Positions 1-10,773 of a DNA stretch of 64,000 nucleotides are shown piece after piece. The translations under genes were made by a program, and so were the position numbers. The stretch comes from Rhynchosporium graminicola (lineage: Eukaryota; Ascomycota; Leotiomycetes; Helotiales; Ploettnerulaceae), in the NCBI GenBank assembly GCA_900074885.1, contig FJUW01000062.1, positions 202,883 to 266,882 on the forward strand, read 5' to 3'. The notes under the pieces are model-generated. The model worked only from the letters and a program-made list of their open reading frames with translations. It did no database searches and was not told the DNA's origin. Position 1 is the stretch's first letter; every line of letters starts with the position of its first letter.

Positions 1-1
1 A

Positions 2-1552
2 ACGGTGTCGTTCAGTCCTTCGCCAGCGGATTTAGGGCAGCCGAAGTCACAGAATGGAACAGGAGATTCCAAGTTCTTCTTTGCAAGTGAGGCGAAGGCG
101 GCAGTCCAACCAACTAGACCACCTCTACCAAGCAAAAGCTCATCAAGTTTCTTTTACGCAAATGGCAACAATATTCCGAACAAACCACAAAGTTCAAATG
201 CGTCCGCGGTAGGCTCAACAGTGGGGGAGGACAGGCCAAAGTTCCTCCATGCAAATGGGACACCGGATCTTCAAGCAACCCCGTACCTTCCACCTCCCAG
301 GCCAAGCTCTATTGTATCTCATAATAGTCGAATGGCATCACCCCGACTAGGAACACCAACTTCAAGCACAACTTCTCCTCCCCAAAGACCTTCATCTCCG
401 TCAAAACTCAACCAATATGCCTCTATATCTTCCATTGGAAGCACTCCCGCGTTACCATCACCAGTTACCCCCCGGCCACAAGTATTGGGAAGGGGATACT
501 CTGCAAATGGTCTTGTATCTGCACGAAAAGCAAGTATCGAGGCGGGGCAAAGATCGAGCCATGGAAGATCATCAAGTGGGAGCTCGGCGGAAGGCAAGCT
601 TCCACCTCCGTTGCGCAACACATCAGGTGGATCATATAATTCTTCCGTGCCCGGATCACCGTCAAATCCGATTGCAACATCTGTTCCAACATATATGCCC
701 GAGGAAGCATCAGAAGAGACGCCCAAGGATGGTGGGTTGGCCGCTGGGTTCCGGAGCCCAATATCAAGCCCGGTCAAGACACACTCCATCGATGAGTTGA
801 ACGAGTTGGCTGCCAATGCTCGACGAGAACGGAAAGTTCTGGATTTGGAGATCACGAATTCCTCTTTAGCGGCTATCAACCGAACGTTAGAAAGAGAAAT
901 GAGGAAACAGACTGCGGAACTCCGACGATTTAGGAGACTAAGTCGGTCAGGACGACTGTCTATCGCGACATCCGCTTCCGTTCGTACTTCATCAGGCAGT
1001 GTCTCTGGCTTCGAAGGAGAGAATCTCACTGATCTGAGCGAGGAGGAAGAAGAGGAGGGAGAAACCGAATCAGAAGAAGAAACCTCAGACGAGGGCTCAT
1101 TAAGCCCAAGCGCCATGGAAGAAAGCGACCTGCGACACAGAAAACGCGATGAAAAACGTCTCCAACTCGACTTGAGTAAACACCAACAACTCCTCATCGA
1201 CAGCCAGAAGATGAATCAAAGCCTCAAGCGTTGTCTAGGCTGGACAGAAGAACTCATCAACGAAGGCAAGAAAGCTCTCGAATATCGCGTGCGTATCAGT
1301 GACGTCGAGCTAGGCGGCCGAGTCCTGGCACTAGATGAAGTCGAAGGTGCTGAGGAACCCGATAACGAGGGGCTGAGTGATATTGGTGCGAGGATGTTGA
1401 GGGAAGCGAGGAAAGCTGCTGCAAATGGTATGGCTACGCATTCGACGTGGGCGAGTCAAAAGAGAGATGATAGAGATAGCGGGATCGAACTTGATGGTGG
1501 TCAGAGAGAGCATATTCCGATCTCGTTTGCTGAGACGAGCCTAGAGCCATAA
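2..1552 (+). CDS. Unknown Ser/Pro-rich coiled-coil protein, 3' part only
   Basis: The frame is open to the left edge, so the 5' end of this gene lies outside the window; the first visible possible start is a GTG and should not be taken as the start. Residue numbers count from that GTG. The visible 515 residues have a Ser/Pro/Thr-rich disordered first half, a basic helical segment with coiled-coil character at about 260-320, an acidic Glu/Ser/Asp tract at about 342-366 and a second helical stretch at about 376-432. Three short motifs of the form F-[FL]-x-A-[NS]-[GE] sit at about residues 24-29, 49-54 and 80-85. I do not recognise the family and assign no function. The low-complexity acidic and Ser-rich composition suggests a cytoskeletal or scaffold protein, but this is inference. 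Confidence 0.8.
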   Translation, partial: TVSFSPSPADLGQPKSQNGTGDSKFFFASEAKAAVQPTRPPLPSKSSSSFFYANGNNIPNKPQSSNASAVGSTVGEDRPKFLHANGTPDLQATPYLPPPRPSSIVSHNSRMASPRLGTPTSSTTSPPQRPSSPSKLNQYASISSIGSTPALPSPVTPRPQVLGRGYSANGLVSARKASIEAGQRSSHGRSSSGSSAEGKLPPPLRNTSGGSYNSSVPGSPSNPIATSVPTYMPEEASEETPKDGGLAAGFRSPISSPVKTHSIDELNELAANARRERKVLDLEITNSSLAAINRTLEREMRKQTAELRRFRRLSRSGRLSIATSASVRTSSGSVSGFEGENLTDLSEEEEEEGETESEEETSDEGSLSPSAMEESDLRHRKRDEKRLQLDLSKHQQLLIDSQKMNQSLKRCLGWTEELINEGKKALEYRVRISDVELGGRVLALDEVEGAEEPDNEGLSDIGARMLREARKAAANGMATHSTWASQKRDDRDSGIELDGGQREHIPISFAETSLEP

Positions 1553-3404
1553 TTTGGAAAGGGAGAGGGAGGCGTTGTACTTGTACGATTACGAACTGGA
1601 ACGGACGATTCCTCGTATACACACCACTCCAAAGAACGACAAACTTTTCTTATGTCTATACCTTTGCGAGGGTCGCGGTTTCATTTCAAGTGGCTGTATT
1701 TGGTTTCGAATTGGAGTTTTGGGGGTGTGGAAGGCAATGCATAAGCATGGGCGTTCGAGGGTAATTTCAAGGGACTTGTGGGATTTGGGATTGCTTATGG
1801 GCGAAGAAAGAAAGGGAAAGCTCCGATGATCAGTCGATCAATTCATAGTGTTTACTTACTGGCTGCTGCGATTGATACGATACGCATGCACGGCCCCTTT
1901 CCTTACACTTTCACATTTCCTTTGTTTGTTTGTGTACTTCACGATACCCCTTACTTTGCAGATATACCAGGTTTTGAGCTCATGCGTGCTGGACAACAGA
2001 GGCACTTGGGCGATGAACTGTTCGGGCGGAGCGAAGAAGAGAAGAAAGGAAAACATGATGGAAGCAGACGCCGAAGGGGATATGTTGGATAGTAGCAAGT
2101 ATACAAGATATTCTTCTGCGTTTCCATCACAGAGGTAGTGAAAGATGTAGAACATACAGCAAATAAGAAGAGAAAAACAAAAAACATTAAAAAACACATT
2201 TTCAAGATTATCTGTATTTTGTTCTTGAATTTCGAAATCAGAGTTAGAGTAAGATATTGTGGTATGATGTACTTACTGTAAGACAGCAGATAGCTAAGTA
2301 ACGAAAGCTAGTGGAAACTATCCCGTTACGTTCCGTACTCTTATTTATCATCCTCCTCGTCCTCGTCCTGCAAATATCCAACGCGACACGATAAAATCTT
2401 TTCAGAGCAGGCAGGAAACCGCGCCTTTGCCGGGGGGTCGGGAAGGGGTCAGGTTAGATCGAGGCGCTGCGTGCAGTATATATATGTCTTCTCATGACGA
2501 GTGTGTAAAGTCTACCTAGTTACGAAATACGGTAACACCTACCTAGCTAGGCACGAGGGGGAGAATATTTACGACGCAAGGCGTGCGTGCGTTTGTAAAT
2601 ACAGGAAAGCAGGCGAGGGGTGAGGGGTGAGGGGTGAGGAGGAATGGATGAATGAATGAATGAATGAATGGCATGTTAGGAGCTTTTATCTAGGTGAGTG
2701 GTTCTATGGGTGTACATAGGTATGTATGTAAACAAAGTCGCTTGATATGAAGAAGCGATGTGATCATGTGAGAGAGAGCGAGCATATACAGATCATTCAT
2801 TCATTCATCCATGCAGCCAATGTATTTCATACAACCCAGTCACAATAGAAAAAAAAATGAGGGTTTGGAGAAGAGAGGCAAAGCACAGATGAAAAGAGCA
2901 GAGGATTACAGAGGATGGATGGATATCGGTCCGTTCAAACAATTATAAAAGATACCTATCTATCTACCGATCGAAGAATCTATCCACCTTCCTCCCTCTC
3001 CCTGCGCAAAAAAAATAAAAAATCGAATCAGATCGAGCTCTCATTCAGCCTCTCTACATCTATGACAATTGCCTCTTTCTGCACGCACCAAATAGTCGAG
3101 TACCCAAGCACCAAGAGATTCACAAATGGGTATACCCGATCCGAATCGGAGAGCTTCTATGCCGTGCCATGCGCTGGGAAGAAGAGCAGGGAGGCCATAT
3201 CAACCAGAATCGAGACCAAACGAAATATGCATCGATGCGAATGAGGAAATGGGAGGATGGAGGTGAAATGACGGTCTTGATATAAGAACCAAATGCTCAT
3301 TCGAATGTCCTGGTAGTCCTGTCCGGGTTCCTTCCAGGAAACCTATCTAACCATGCAAACTGGAAAGAGCCCTAAAAATCCATCCTAGCTTCGCAAATCG
3401 ACAT
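1553..3404. other. Long gap with simple repeats
   Basis: No convincing coding region. It holds the 3' flanks of two convergent genes. Simple repeats include three copies of a 7-base GAGGGGT unit at about 2615-2639, an (ATGA)n run at about 2648-2670 and CATT repeats near 2795-2815. Short open frames here have no family resemblance. Confidence 0.6.
2615..2670. repeat. Adjacent minisatellite and tetranucleotide microsatellite
   Basis: Tandem GAGGGGT units are followed directly by about five ATGA units. They lie in noncoding DNA between convergent genes. Confidence 0.85.
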
Positions 3405-5064
3405 CTATTCTTTCGCAGGCTTAGGAACATTCGGTGCATCAGCTGCCACACCCTCAGCTGCTGCAGTGTGACCATGGGCGTCTTTTGTCTTGGGCTTCTC
3501 ATCCTTTGGCTTCTTCTTGTGCTCTTTCTTCAATGCTGCTTCAGCGACAAGTTGTTCGAAAGCCATGTAATCACCTTCTTCTTCCGGGTTACGCTTGGCC
3601 TGGAAATTGTTAACTCATGTACTCGTGATCCACATTTAATACAAGAGGAACAGGAATTTGGCATACCTTCTGGTAGATCTCCCCAGCGATGACAAGAGCT
3701 TGAGCACGCTCCAATCTCTTCGCCATGGACACCTTCTTGTCATTTAGAACCTCATCACAGACATCCCGTAGAACGCTCTGGATTTCAAACTTGCTACCCT
3801 TCCACGCCGCGTTGAGGATCTTGCCTGTGACGCGACGCTCATACTCCACCTTCTTCTCTTCCGTCCAGTCTTCACCTCCCCTCTCCTCCGCCTTGGCCAT
3901 CTCCTCCATAGTCATCTGCGCATCAATAGCACTAGAAATGGTATTCCAGGTCTCCTTTGCCAGGGTTCCCTTATCCTTCAGCCTCGAAAAAAATCCGCCA
4001 ATACCTAAGAATTTCTGGGATTTGAGGAGAGCGGTAGATTTCTGTAGATATGTAGCTCCGATAGCATGGAGGATATCCAGACCAAAAGACTCCATCTTTA
4101 AGTTTTCAACTTCCAGACGAGTCTTCTCTTGAAAGGCTTTCGTCACATCTGGGCCTTTATCCGTTTCGGTCCATACACTGATCCGGTCAACGAGCTTCTT
4201 GGCCAGGGTATCAACACGCTCCTTTCGCACACGAGCTCTCTCCTTCTCATAAGCCGCCAGCTCGTCTCTTTGAGCTTTTGATAGGCCGGCCTTCTTCTTC
4301 TCCTTCTTCCGCAACTCCTTCTCCTCTTCCGTCAACCCTGCAGCAGACATCTGTGCCTCCTCCTCAGTCTTATCCATAATCGCCTGTCTGATCGGGATAC
4401 CCTGCTGTTGTCTTCTCGGAGTCGAGGTCCCAGACGCAGCAGGACTCACACTCGGCTTCTCAGAAGGCACCGCCGTACTCGCGCTTGAGAACGCGGGATC
4501 CGTAGACTCTGACACGCTAGGCGCAGGAATATTCACCCCCGTCTTCGAACTCTCCCCCCCAGACGCTGCAGCTCTAGCCTTCTCATCAACAATACTCTGC
4601 TTCTTGGCCTCGGCCTCGCCAGGGAACTCCTCTTCCTCCTCCTCCTCAGCTCCTTCCTGCATCGTGATGTCCATAGTCTTGGTCAGGTCCTTCATGAGCG
4701 AGATCTCACCGATCAAGTCGACGAATGCCTCTCCACCGAATATCGTGCCGAAGAACTCGGCGGGATCCGCGAACCCTTCAGAGGGCTGCGCGTGATCTTT
4801 GCCGAACTTGTCATATTGCTTGCGGAGATCAGTGTTACTGAGTACTTGATATGCTTCGCCGATGGCCTGGAACTTCTCATGTGCGGTGTCGTCGCCGGGG
4901 TTTTTATCTGTGGAAAGGGGGTTAGATTATGGAGGAAATCGTCAGAATGCCAACCTACCTGGATGTGTTATGATCGCAAGCTTGCGGTATGCCTTCTTAA
5001 TTTCCAACTCGGTGGCATCAGGCTTGACGCCCAGCGCATCGTAGTATGTCGTATCGGCAACCAT
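3405..5064 (-). CDS. DnaJ (Hsp40) co-chaperone, Caj1/Djp1-like
   Basis: Three exons: 5064-4959, 4907-3667 and 3599-3405, giving 513 residues. Both introns (51 and 67 bases) have GT-AG ends. The J domain is at the N-terminus (about residues 5-70): the start reads [13 protein letters not shown], helix II is KKAYRKLA, and the invariant HPD is residues 34-36; the first intron cuts the Asp codon of HPD. A Gly/Phe-type linker, a Ser/Pro/Glu-rich disordered region with a polyglutamate run, and a helical C-terminal part resembling the DnaJ-X domain follow. There is no zinc-finger region, so this is a class C or Caj1-type J protein that would stimulate Hsp70 ATPase in cytosol or at a membrane. An in-frame Met lies 34 codons upstream, but the J domain normally begins near the chosen Met. 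The extreme C-terminus is Lys/Pro/Ala-rich. Confidence 0.9.
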
Positions 5065-5588
5065 GATGGGTTTCTCGTTGGCACAATAATATTGTTCCGG
5101 GGATATCCTCAAGTTTGCAGGTATCGCGACTGGTATTGGAGTTGATTGTTGTACCTTCTGCTGCAATCTGCCTGTGAGGCTGAGATATTTTTGTGTTGAT
5201 GGTTCTCGGAAATGACGAGACGAGGCTCTAGTTTTCAGTCAGGGTTTATGGAGGGGCAAGTATTCCTGATACACAGGCGCAATGTTCGCGGCTTTAAAAG
5301 TCAACGGGATTTTTGAATCACTTCTCAGGCCTTTCAGTTTCAGGAAGACAATATATGGTGTTCCTTTTGTTTGAATTCATTACGAGTCACTAAGAAAACA
5401 TTTCGTCATGCAAGTCACCGCAGCAAAGTGGGACATCATTCCGCCACCGCCTCGTCCTCGTCAGACAAGGTACCAGGATGATGTTTAAATGTTTTCAGCT
5501 CAACAAGGCAAATGCATTTATGCGTTGTTCAAAATCTAAGCAGTTTCAAGACTTTTAGAAACAGAAAGAGGGGGGAATCTTCGCAAAT
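5065..5588. other. Gap between two same-strand genes
   Basis: The upstream region of the DnaJ gene and downstream region of the epimerase/reductase gene. No gene or repeat seen. Confidence 0.6.
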
Positions 5589-6579
5589 CTATTTGACACC
5601 AGCCTTGGCCATACGCTGGAAACATCCCTTGTAAGCCTCGTGAATCTCTGGCACCTTGTAGTTGTACTCAGCGAGCTTGTTGACCAGTTTGGTAGTGTCA
5701 AGCTCGCAGTTGCTTCGTCCGGCCTTGATGACCTTTGCCTGCTCCTCCAATGTGAAGTTCTTCCAGGTGAAGTCAGGGCGGACGTACTCCTTGAAGAGGG
5801 ACAGGACCTCATTGTGGGAAATGGCACCTGGGTTGGTGAAGTTGTAGACTCCGAGATCATTGTGCTCAGCCATCAGGATGGAGGCTGGGAGAAGATCGTG
5901 GAGGATGGTGTTGGAATTGGGAATGTCGACAACGCGGTCGTACTTGGCGATCTTGGTGACGAAGTTGCGGGAGTGGAGGTCGTCGCTGACTGGCATGCGG
6001 AGTCTGAGAATCAGGACGTTGGAGTAGTGCTTCATGATCTGTAGTAGAGTTAGCTTCCATCAATTCTCATACTGGTATTGCGTATACTGACCTCCTCAAC
6101 GTGAGCCTTGGTCTCGGAATAGAAAGATCCAGCAAAGTTGGCCTTGTCAGTCTCGAGGTATCCTGGGCCGCCAATTGGGTGTGCATCATCGTAAGCGTAA
6201 ATGCAACCAGTTGCAAAGACAGTGACGTGGATTCCCTTCTCGAAGGCACAATCAGCCAAGTTAATGGTGCCGATAACGTTGTTTCTGATGGTCTCCTCCT
6301 TGTGGTCCTCACACCAGTCGACGTTTGGGCGGCCTGTTGACCCCGCAGCGTTGAGAATGTGGGTTGGCTTGTATTTCTCGATTTCGGCGATGACAGCTTC
6401 TCGGTTTTGCATACGGACAGTGGTAGTGAAGACCTTCTTTCCTGCAGAATTGTAAGCGTCTGCGAGTTGGATTTGGGTAATTGGGGAGCTTGTTTACCCT
6501 GGCTTTCGAGAAGGGTCTTGAGATGGCCTGCCACCCATCCCTCACCACCCCAGATTAAGAAAACGTTCTCCGAAGACAT
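5589..6579 (-). CDS. UDP-4-keto-6-deoxyglucose 3,5-epimerase/4-reductase
   Basis: Three exons: 6579-6498, 6441-6092 and 6038-5589, 293 residues, with introns of 56 and 53 bases. This extended SDR protein strongly resembles the bifunctional NRS/ER enzyme of plants and the Botrytis ER protein, which convert UDP-4-keto-6-deoxyglucose to UDP-L-rhamnose with NADPH. The NAD(P) site is the glycine-rich LIWGGEGWVAG at residues 8-18; the catalytic YxxxK pair lies in SFYSETKAH; other family marks are NAAGSTGRPNVDWCEDH, ATGCIYAYDD, LRMPVSDDLH and NFTNPGAISHNEVL. There is no signal peptide or membrane segment, so it is cytosolic. It is divergent from a nucleotide-sugar-type transporter 1.5 kb away, which fits supply of an activated sugar to the Golgi. 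The 4,6-dehydratase that acts before it is not in this window. Confidence 0.92.
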
Positions 6580-8054
6580 GGTTGCAAGTATACAAAGGTT
6601 GATAAGATTTGGTTGTGTATGTGTTGGTTCGGGATCTAACCAAAGGGACAATTGTTGTAGTAGATGTAATAGAGGCAGAGTTAGATGGACCGGTGAGGAG
6701 CTGGAGAATGTATGGAGGGGCGAGATGGTGGAGATCCAGGGATTGGTAAACGCTTCCATCTGCAGGGAGGTCGATTCCACTAACTGAATACGACCTTTTG
6801 TTATGTACATACAGCCACACATCTTCTAAATCTGTTCTATCTACAAGTGAATATGAATATTACACAGCAGCAGTCATGGATAGTATCTATCATGTGGAGG
6901 AGTCTTCATTTATTCTTTCCAATATCGAATACCACTTCTTGGTCTCTATTTATTTCATCTTGTGTCTTCCTCATGGCGACCATGGCGGGGTTGTTGATGA
7001 AGAGCCCTGACCGCCCTTCACATCACTTCGGATGTATATCGCAGGGGTCTTTCTGGAAAGGGGCCGAGAGGGGGGACAATAAAAGGTAATAACGCAAGAC
7101 CGAAATGACTGACCGGTGGACAGCTGCGTATCAAGTTCGCATAAGATTATTACAACTATAATGATATATAACTATAAGATTAAATGCAAGCTGAAGATGG
7201 AGGTGAAGATGCAGAATGATACTCATGTAGAGAGAAGTAGACGAAGGTACTTACTTCTATTCCACCCTCATAAAATTGAAAGAGGGTTAAAAGCTAGCTA
7301 GGTATACAGTACTGACTTCTGTATCGTCTGATTCAAAGTCACGAAAATGACACAGGAAATCACCTCGAGTGGACCTCAAACTCATATAACTGATCGAACA
7401 TTGGCTGACTTGAAATGATGAGTGCATTACGAATTATCAAGTTACTTACAATCGCTTTTGCCGGCGACGATTGGCCTACTCTCGGCTACTCTTTCTTCCT
7501 CCTCATCTCATCCATCAAGCCCAAACGCTTTTATTATTGATCTTCGACTGTCGACAAGTATCCTCCCTTTTTTTGAGTCCATTCCCCCTTCGAAGAACAA
7601 CCCAAGATAGATATTTATAGCTTAACAACAGAAAGGCACCAACCAGTGCTCGTATCCTTTCTTAGCTGACAGGTGGAGTCTTGGCTTCTATGATATTCCC
7701 GTCGCCCGTCTCCTTTTCCCTGAAACCTTCACCTTCGTTCGCTTCTGATCCTTGGGAAGTGACGCGCTGCACTCTTCCTTCTACTGTACCGGATTTTATC
7801 TCCTCCTGCAGCCCTTATCCGATCTGCTCGGCTTTGCGTGCACAACATCTCGCACTGCATCTCTCGCATTTGGTAGGATCTGGCATGACCTCCAATGAGC
7901 CAGCTTCTTCCAAGAACCTGCATCTCCTGCATCTCACAATACTTATAGCTTCGTACCCTTCAAACGCCGAGCGAAACCACCCACTCCGGTACGACGACAT
8001 AACGAACGCGGCACTTGTCACATGACTATTCCCTTATAGAGGACCTTCGCAACC
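6580..8054. promoter_or_regulatory. Divergent intergenic region, epimerase and transporter
   Basis: A 1.5 kb noncoding stretch between two genes read outwards. It must hold both promoters. I see no gene, repeat or clear operator in it; small open frames are without resemblance. Confidence 0.5.
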
Positions 8055-9239
8055 ATGCCTGAATCTACCCAAGAGAACAGCATCCCGCTCCTGGATGTCG
8101 AGGCCCAGAAAGATGCCGGCGACAAGGAGTTGGAAGTCGTGCCACCTATACTGCCAGCCGCTCCTGTCGTGACTGCGGGAGCGAGGAGAAAATTCCTGAC
8201 ATGGACCGCGATAAACATGCTGGCTACTATTGGCATAGTCTTTACCAACAAAGCCATCTTCGATGACCCGGACTTCAAGCTGATGCAGACGTCGTTCGCG
8301 TCTTTCCATTTCGTGTGTACGGGCTTGACGTTATGGGTTGTGTCGAGGAAGAGTATTGGAGCTTTTGTGCCTAAAAGAGCGGGGATCGTGGAGATGCTTC
8401 CTGTAAGTACTAAGTTGTGATTCCTCTGCCTGTTCAGATCATGTGTCATCTTCATGAACACTTGTTTGAGAAGAGATATATTAACATCAAATACAGCTCG
8501 CACTCTCCATGTGTCTAAACGTTGTTCTTCCCAACCTCTCACTCGCCTTCTCAACAGTAACAGTCTACCAACTCTGCCGCGTCCTGCTCACTCCCATGAC
8601 CGCCATCATCAACTACACCTTCTACAGTGCGACCATTCCACGAAGCGCCGCACTGGCTTTAATCCCCGTCTGTCTCGGCGTGGGCGTGACATCCTACTAC
8701 GACACCAAACCGACCTCCTCCGACGCCGTGCAAACCACCTCCACCGTCGGAATAGTATTCGCGCTCTCCGGCGTCCTCGCCTCTTCAGCTTACACGGTGC
8801 TCATCGGCGCCTACCACAAGAAACTGCAGATGTCGTCCTCGCAACTCCTGCTCAACCAGGCGCCCATCTCATCCGTCATGCTCATGTTCGCCGTGCCGAT
8901 CGTGGATCAGATCCCGGTTCTGGGAGACGTGCCGCGGTATCGCTGGATGATGATCTTGATGAGTGGCGGGTTTGCCGCGCTGATTAACATCAGTCAGTTC
9001 TTCATTATTGCGGGTAGTGGGCCGGTGAGTTCGACCGTCGTCGGCCATTTGAAAACGGTCAGTATCGTGAGTATTGGCTGGGCGTTGTCTGGGAGGGGCT
9101 TGACGGATAAGAGTGCGTTGGGGATTTTGATGACCGTTGCGGGTATCATTGCGTGAGTACCCTACTATTTTGCAATGCAGGTTTGTGAACTGACTGAATC
9201 AGGTACTCTAATATCATGTTGAGCAGATCAAAGAAGTGA
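8055..9239 (+). CDS. Nucleotide-sugar/triose-phosphate-type transporter 1
   Basis: Three exons: 8055-8402, 8497-9152 and 9203-9239, 346 residues. About ten hydrophobic segments follow a polar cytosolic N-terminus of about 45 residues. The protein belongs to the TPT/EamA drug-metabolite transporter superfamily, closest by eye to SLC35E3-type and plant UDP-sugar transporters (NKAIFDD near the first helix, VTVYQLCRVLLTP, SQLLLNQAPIS, and GHLKTVSIVSIGW near the end). Such proteins exchange a nucleotide sugar for the nucleoside monophosphate across Golgi or ER membranes; the substrate cannot be read from sequence. The C-terminus SRSKK is dibasic, a possible ER/Golgi retrieval signal. A Lys often found in the YQLxK position is Arg here. 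It is paralogous to the convergent gene at 9538-10773. Confidence 0.88.
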
Positions 9240-9537
9240 TCTGCACCTATGAATGAGTGCGGGAAAGTCGCTCAAAGGAGGAGTCACTTCCGTGTATCAC
9301 CAGAAAACTTTGTACATCAAATTTCCAGCCTACCAGGCTGTCGCGTCATTTTTACCCTCACCTGATAGACTTAGCAGCATAGATCACGCATGGAGCCCAT
9401 TTCTTATCTGGGACAAGAATTTTTCGCTCTTGTCTTTGGCCACGTGTTATGGATATCACTTTCTCGTTTCATGCATATAGACATTATGGTCGAGTATCCC
9501 GAAGACTCACTTCCTCGCTCCAGCCTAAACCTGATCA

Positions 9538-10773
9538 TTACTTCTGGGAGAGCTGGCTATATAATGTAGCGCCGCCGAGCGCAAGTATGATGCCTATACC
9601 ATCCTTGACTGTGAACACGCGCCCTTCGCTGACCCAGCCATATGTGAGGATAATGATTGTTTTTACACTGTAGGTTGTTAGTTCGGCTGGCTACCTACTA
9701 TGAGGTTAGAGTGATCTTGGCTTACTTTGATGCAACGTTGAAAGTTAGAGCACTCATTCTTCCAATGATGAGAAATTGACTCAAGTTCTGCAAACACGTT
9801 AGCCGAATTCGCCACAAGTCGAATCCGTAGAAAAGTCTTACCAATGCCGCTGCAGCAAGACCGGATAAAAACAGCGCCACAAGAGTGTCATTCGGAATCT
9901 GCGAAACATCGGCCATTGTATCAGAAAACGGCGCCACGAAGAGCAACAGAAGAACCGAGATAGGCGCCTGATTCAACAGCAACTGGGGACTGGAGACTTT
10001 GAAATCCACTATCTTTTTCCCGATCCAGACTTGGTAAAAAGCTGTTACTGTAAAAGCGGCTACTGCGATGGATGCACCGGCTGTGGTGGTTCCTGCTGCG
10101 TTGGAATTTGTGAGTGAGACACCGATGCAGACGGCTGCCAGGGCGACGATTGTTAGGCCGGCGACGGTCTTGCCCATGAAGAAGTATTGGAGGACAGCTA
10201 CACAGGGAGTAGTCATGATTTTGGCCAATCTTATGGGTTATTAGTCAGATATTCTGAGTATTTGGATAAAGACGAACTGGTAGAACCCAATGGAATTGTA
10301 TGCCAAAGACAAGTTGCCCAAGATCAGAAAGCCGGCAAAGAAACTGCAGAGTGGAATCATCTGCAGGAAAGGTAGTCGGACGGGCACGAATAGGTTGAAA
10401 GGTGATCGACTGGCGATATAGAGGACGATTGTTGTGCAGGTGAAATGCCACATTGCAAAGGTTATTTGCATGTTCTTCAGTTGGGAGTCTTTGAAGATCC
10501 TGAGAAAGTACTGTTAGCACTTCGCTCTAAGAGATCTTTTCATTGCGTAGGGTATCAGGAGGAGTTGCAAACGCACCATTTGTTCAAAAACACGAGCGTG
10601 ATCGTGCTGGCGATATTCAGAAGAATGCATAGCATATCGACGATTTTGCTCTTCATGCTCTGCGGTTTCGGGGGGTCGGCAGACAGTTTGTCCTTGTCCT
10701 CGTGTATCTCCCCATCCACCAATCCTGTCTTGCTCATCTCGAGATCCTCGGCTTCTCGCTTTGGTTTGTTCAT
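9538..10773 (-). CDS. Nucleotide-sugar/triose-phosphate-type transporter 2
   Basis: Five exons: 10773-10577, 10499-10278, 10229-9842, 9787-9726 and 9667-9538, 332 residues. The four introns are 77, 48, 54 and 58 bases, all GT-AG. A charged N-terminus of about 38 residues is followed by about ten membrane segments. Family marks are FLNKWIFKD, NSIGFYQLAKIMTTP, SPQLLLNQAPIS and NVASNVKTIIILTYGW. It is the same TPT/SLC35E3-like family as the neighbouring transporter and lies tail to tail with it, 298 bases apart, so the pair looks like an old inverted duplication that has since diverged. It keeps the Lys in the YQLAK motif. Likely substrate class is a nucleotide sugar or related phosphate; UDP-rhamnose is possible by neighbourhood only. 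Confidence 0.88.

Noticed and set aside
319..1197. 292-codon open frame opposite the first gene
   Set aside because: Shadow of Ser-rich codons in the plus-strand gene; no independent features.
2617..2640. GAGGGGT repeats as a G-quadruplex
   Set aside because: Only three runs of three or more G occur in the array, so the standard four-run motif is not met.
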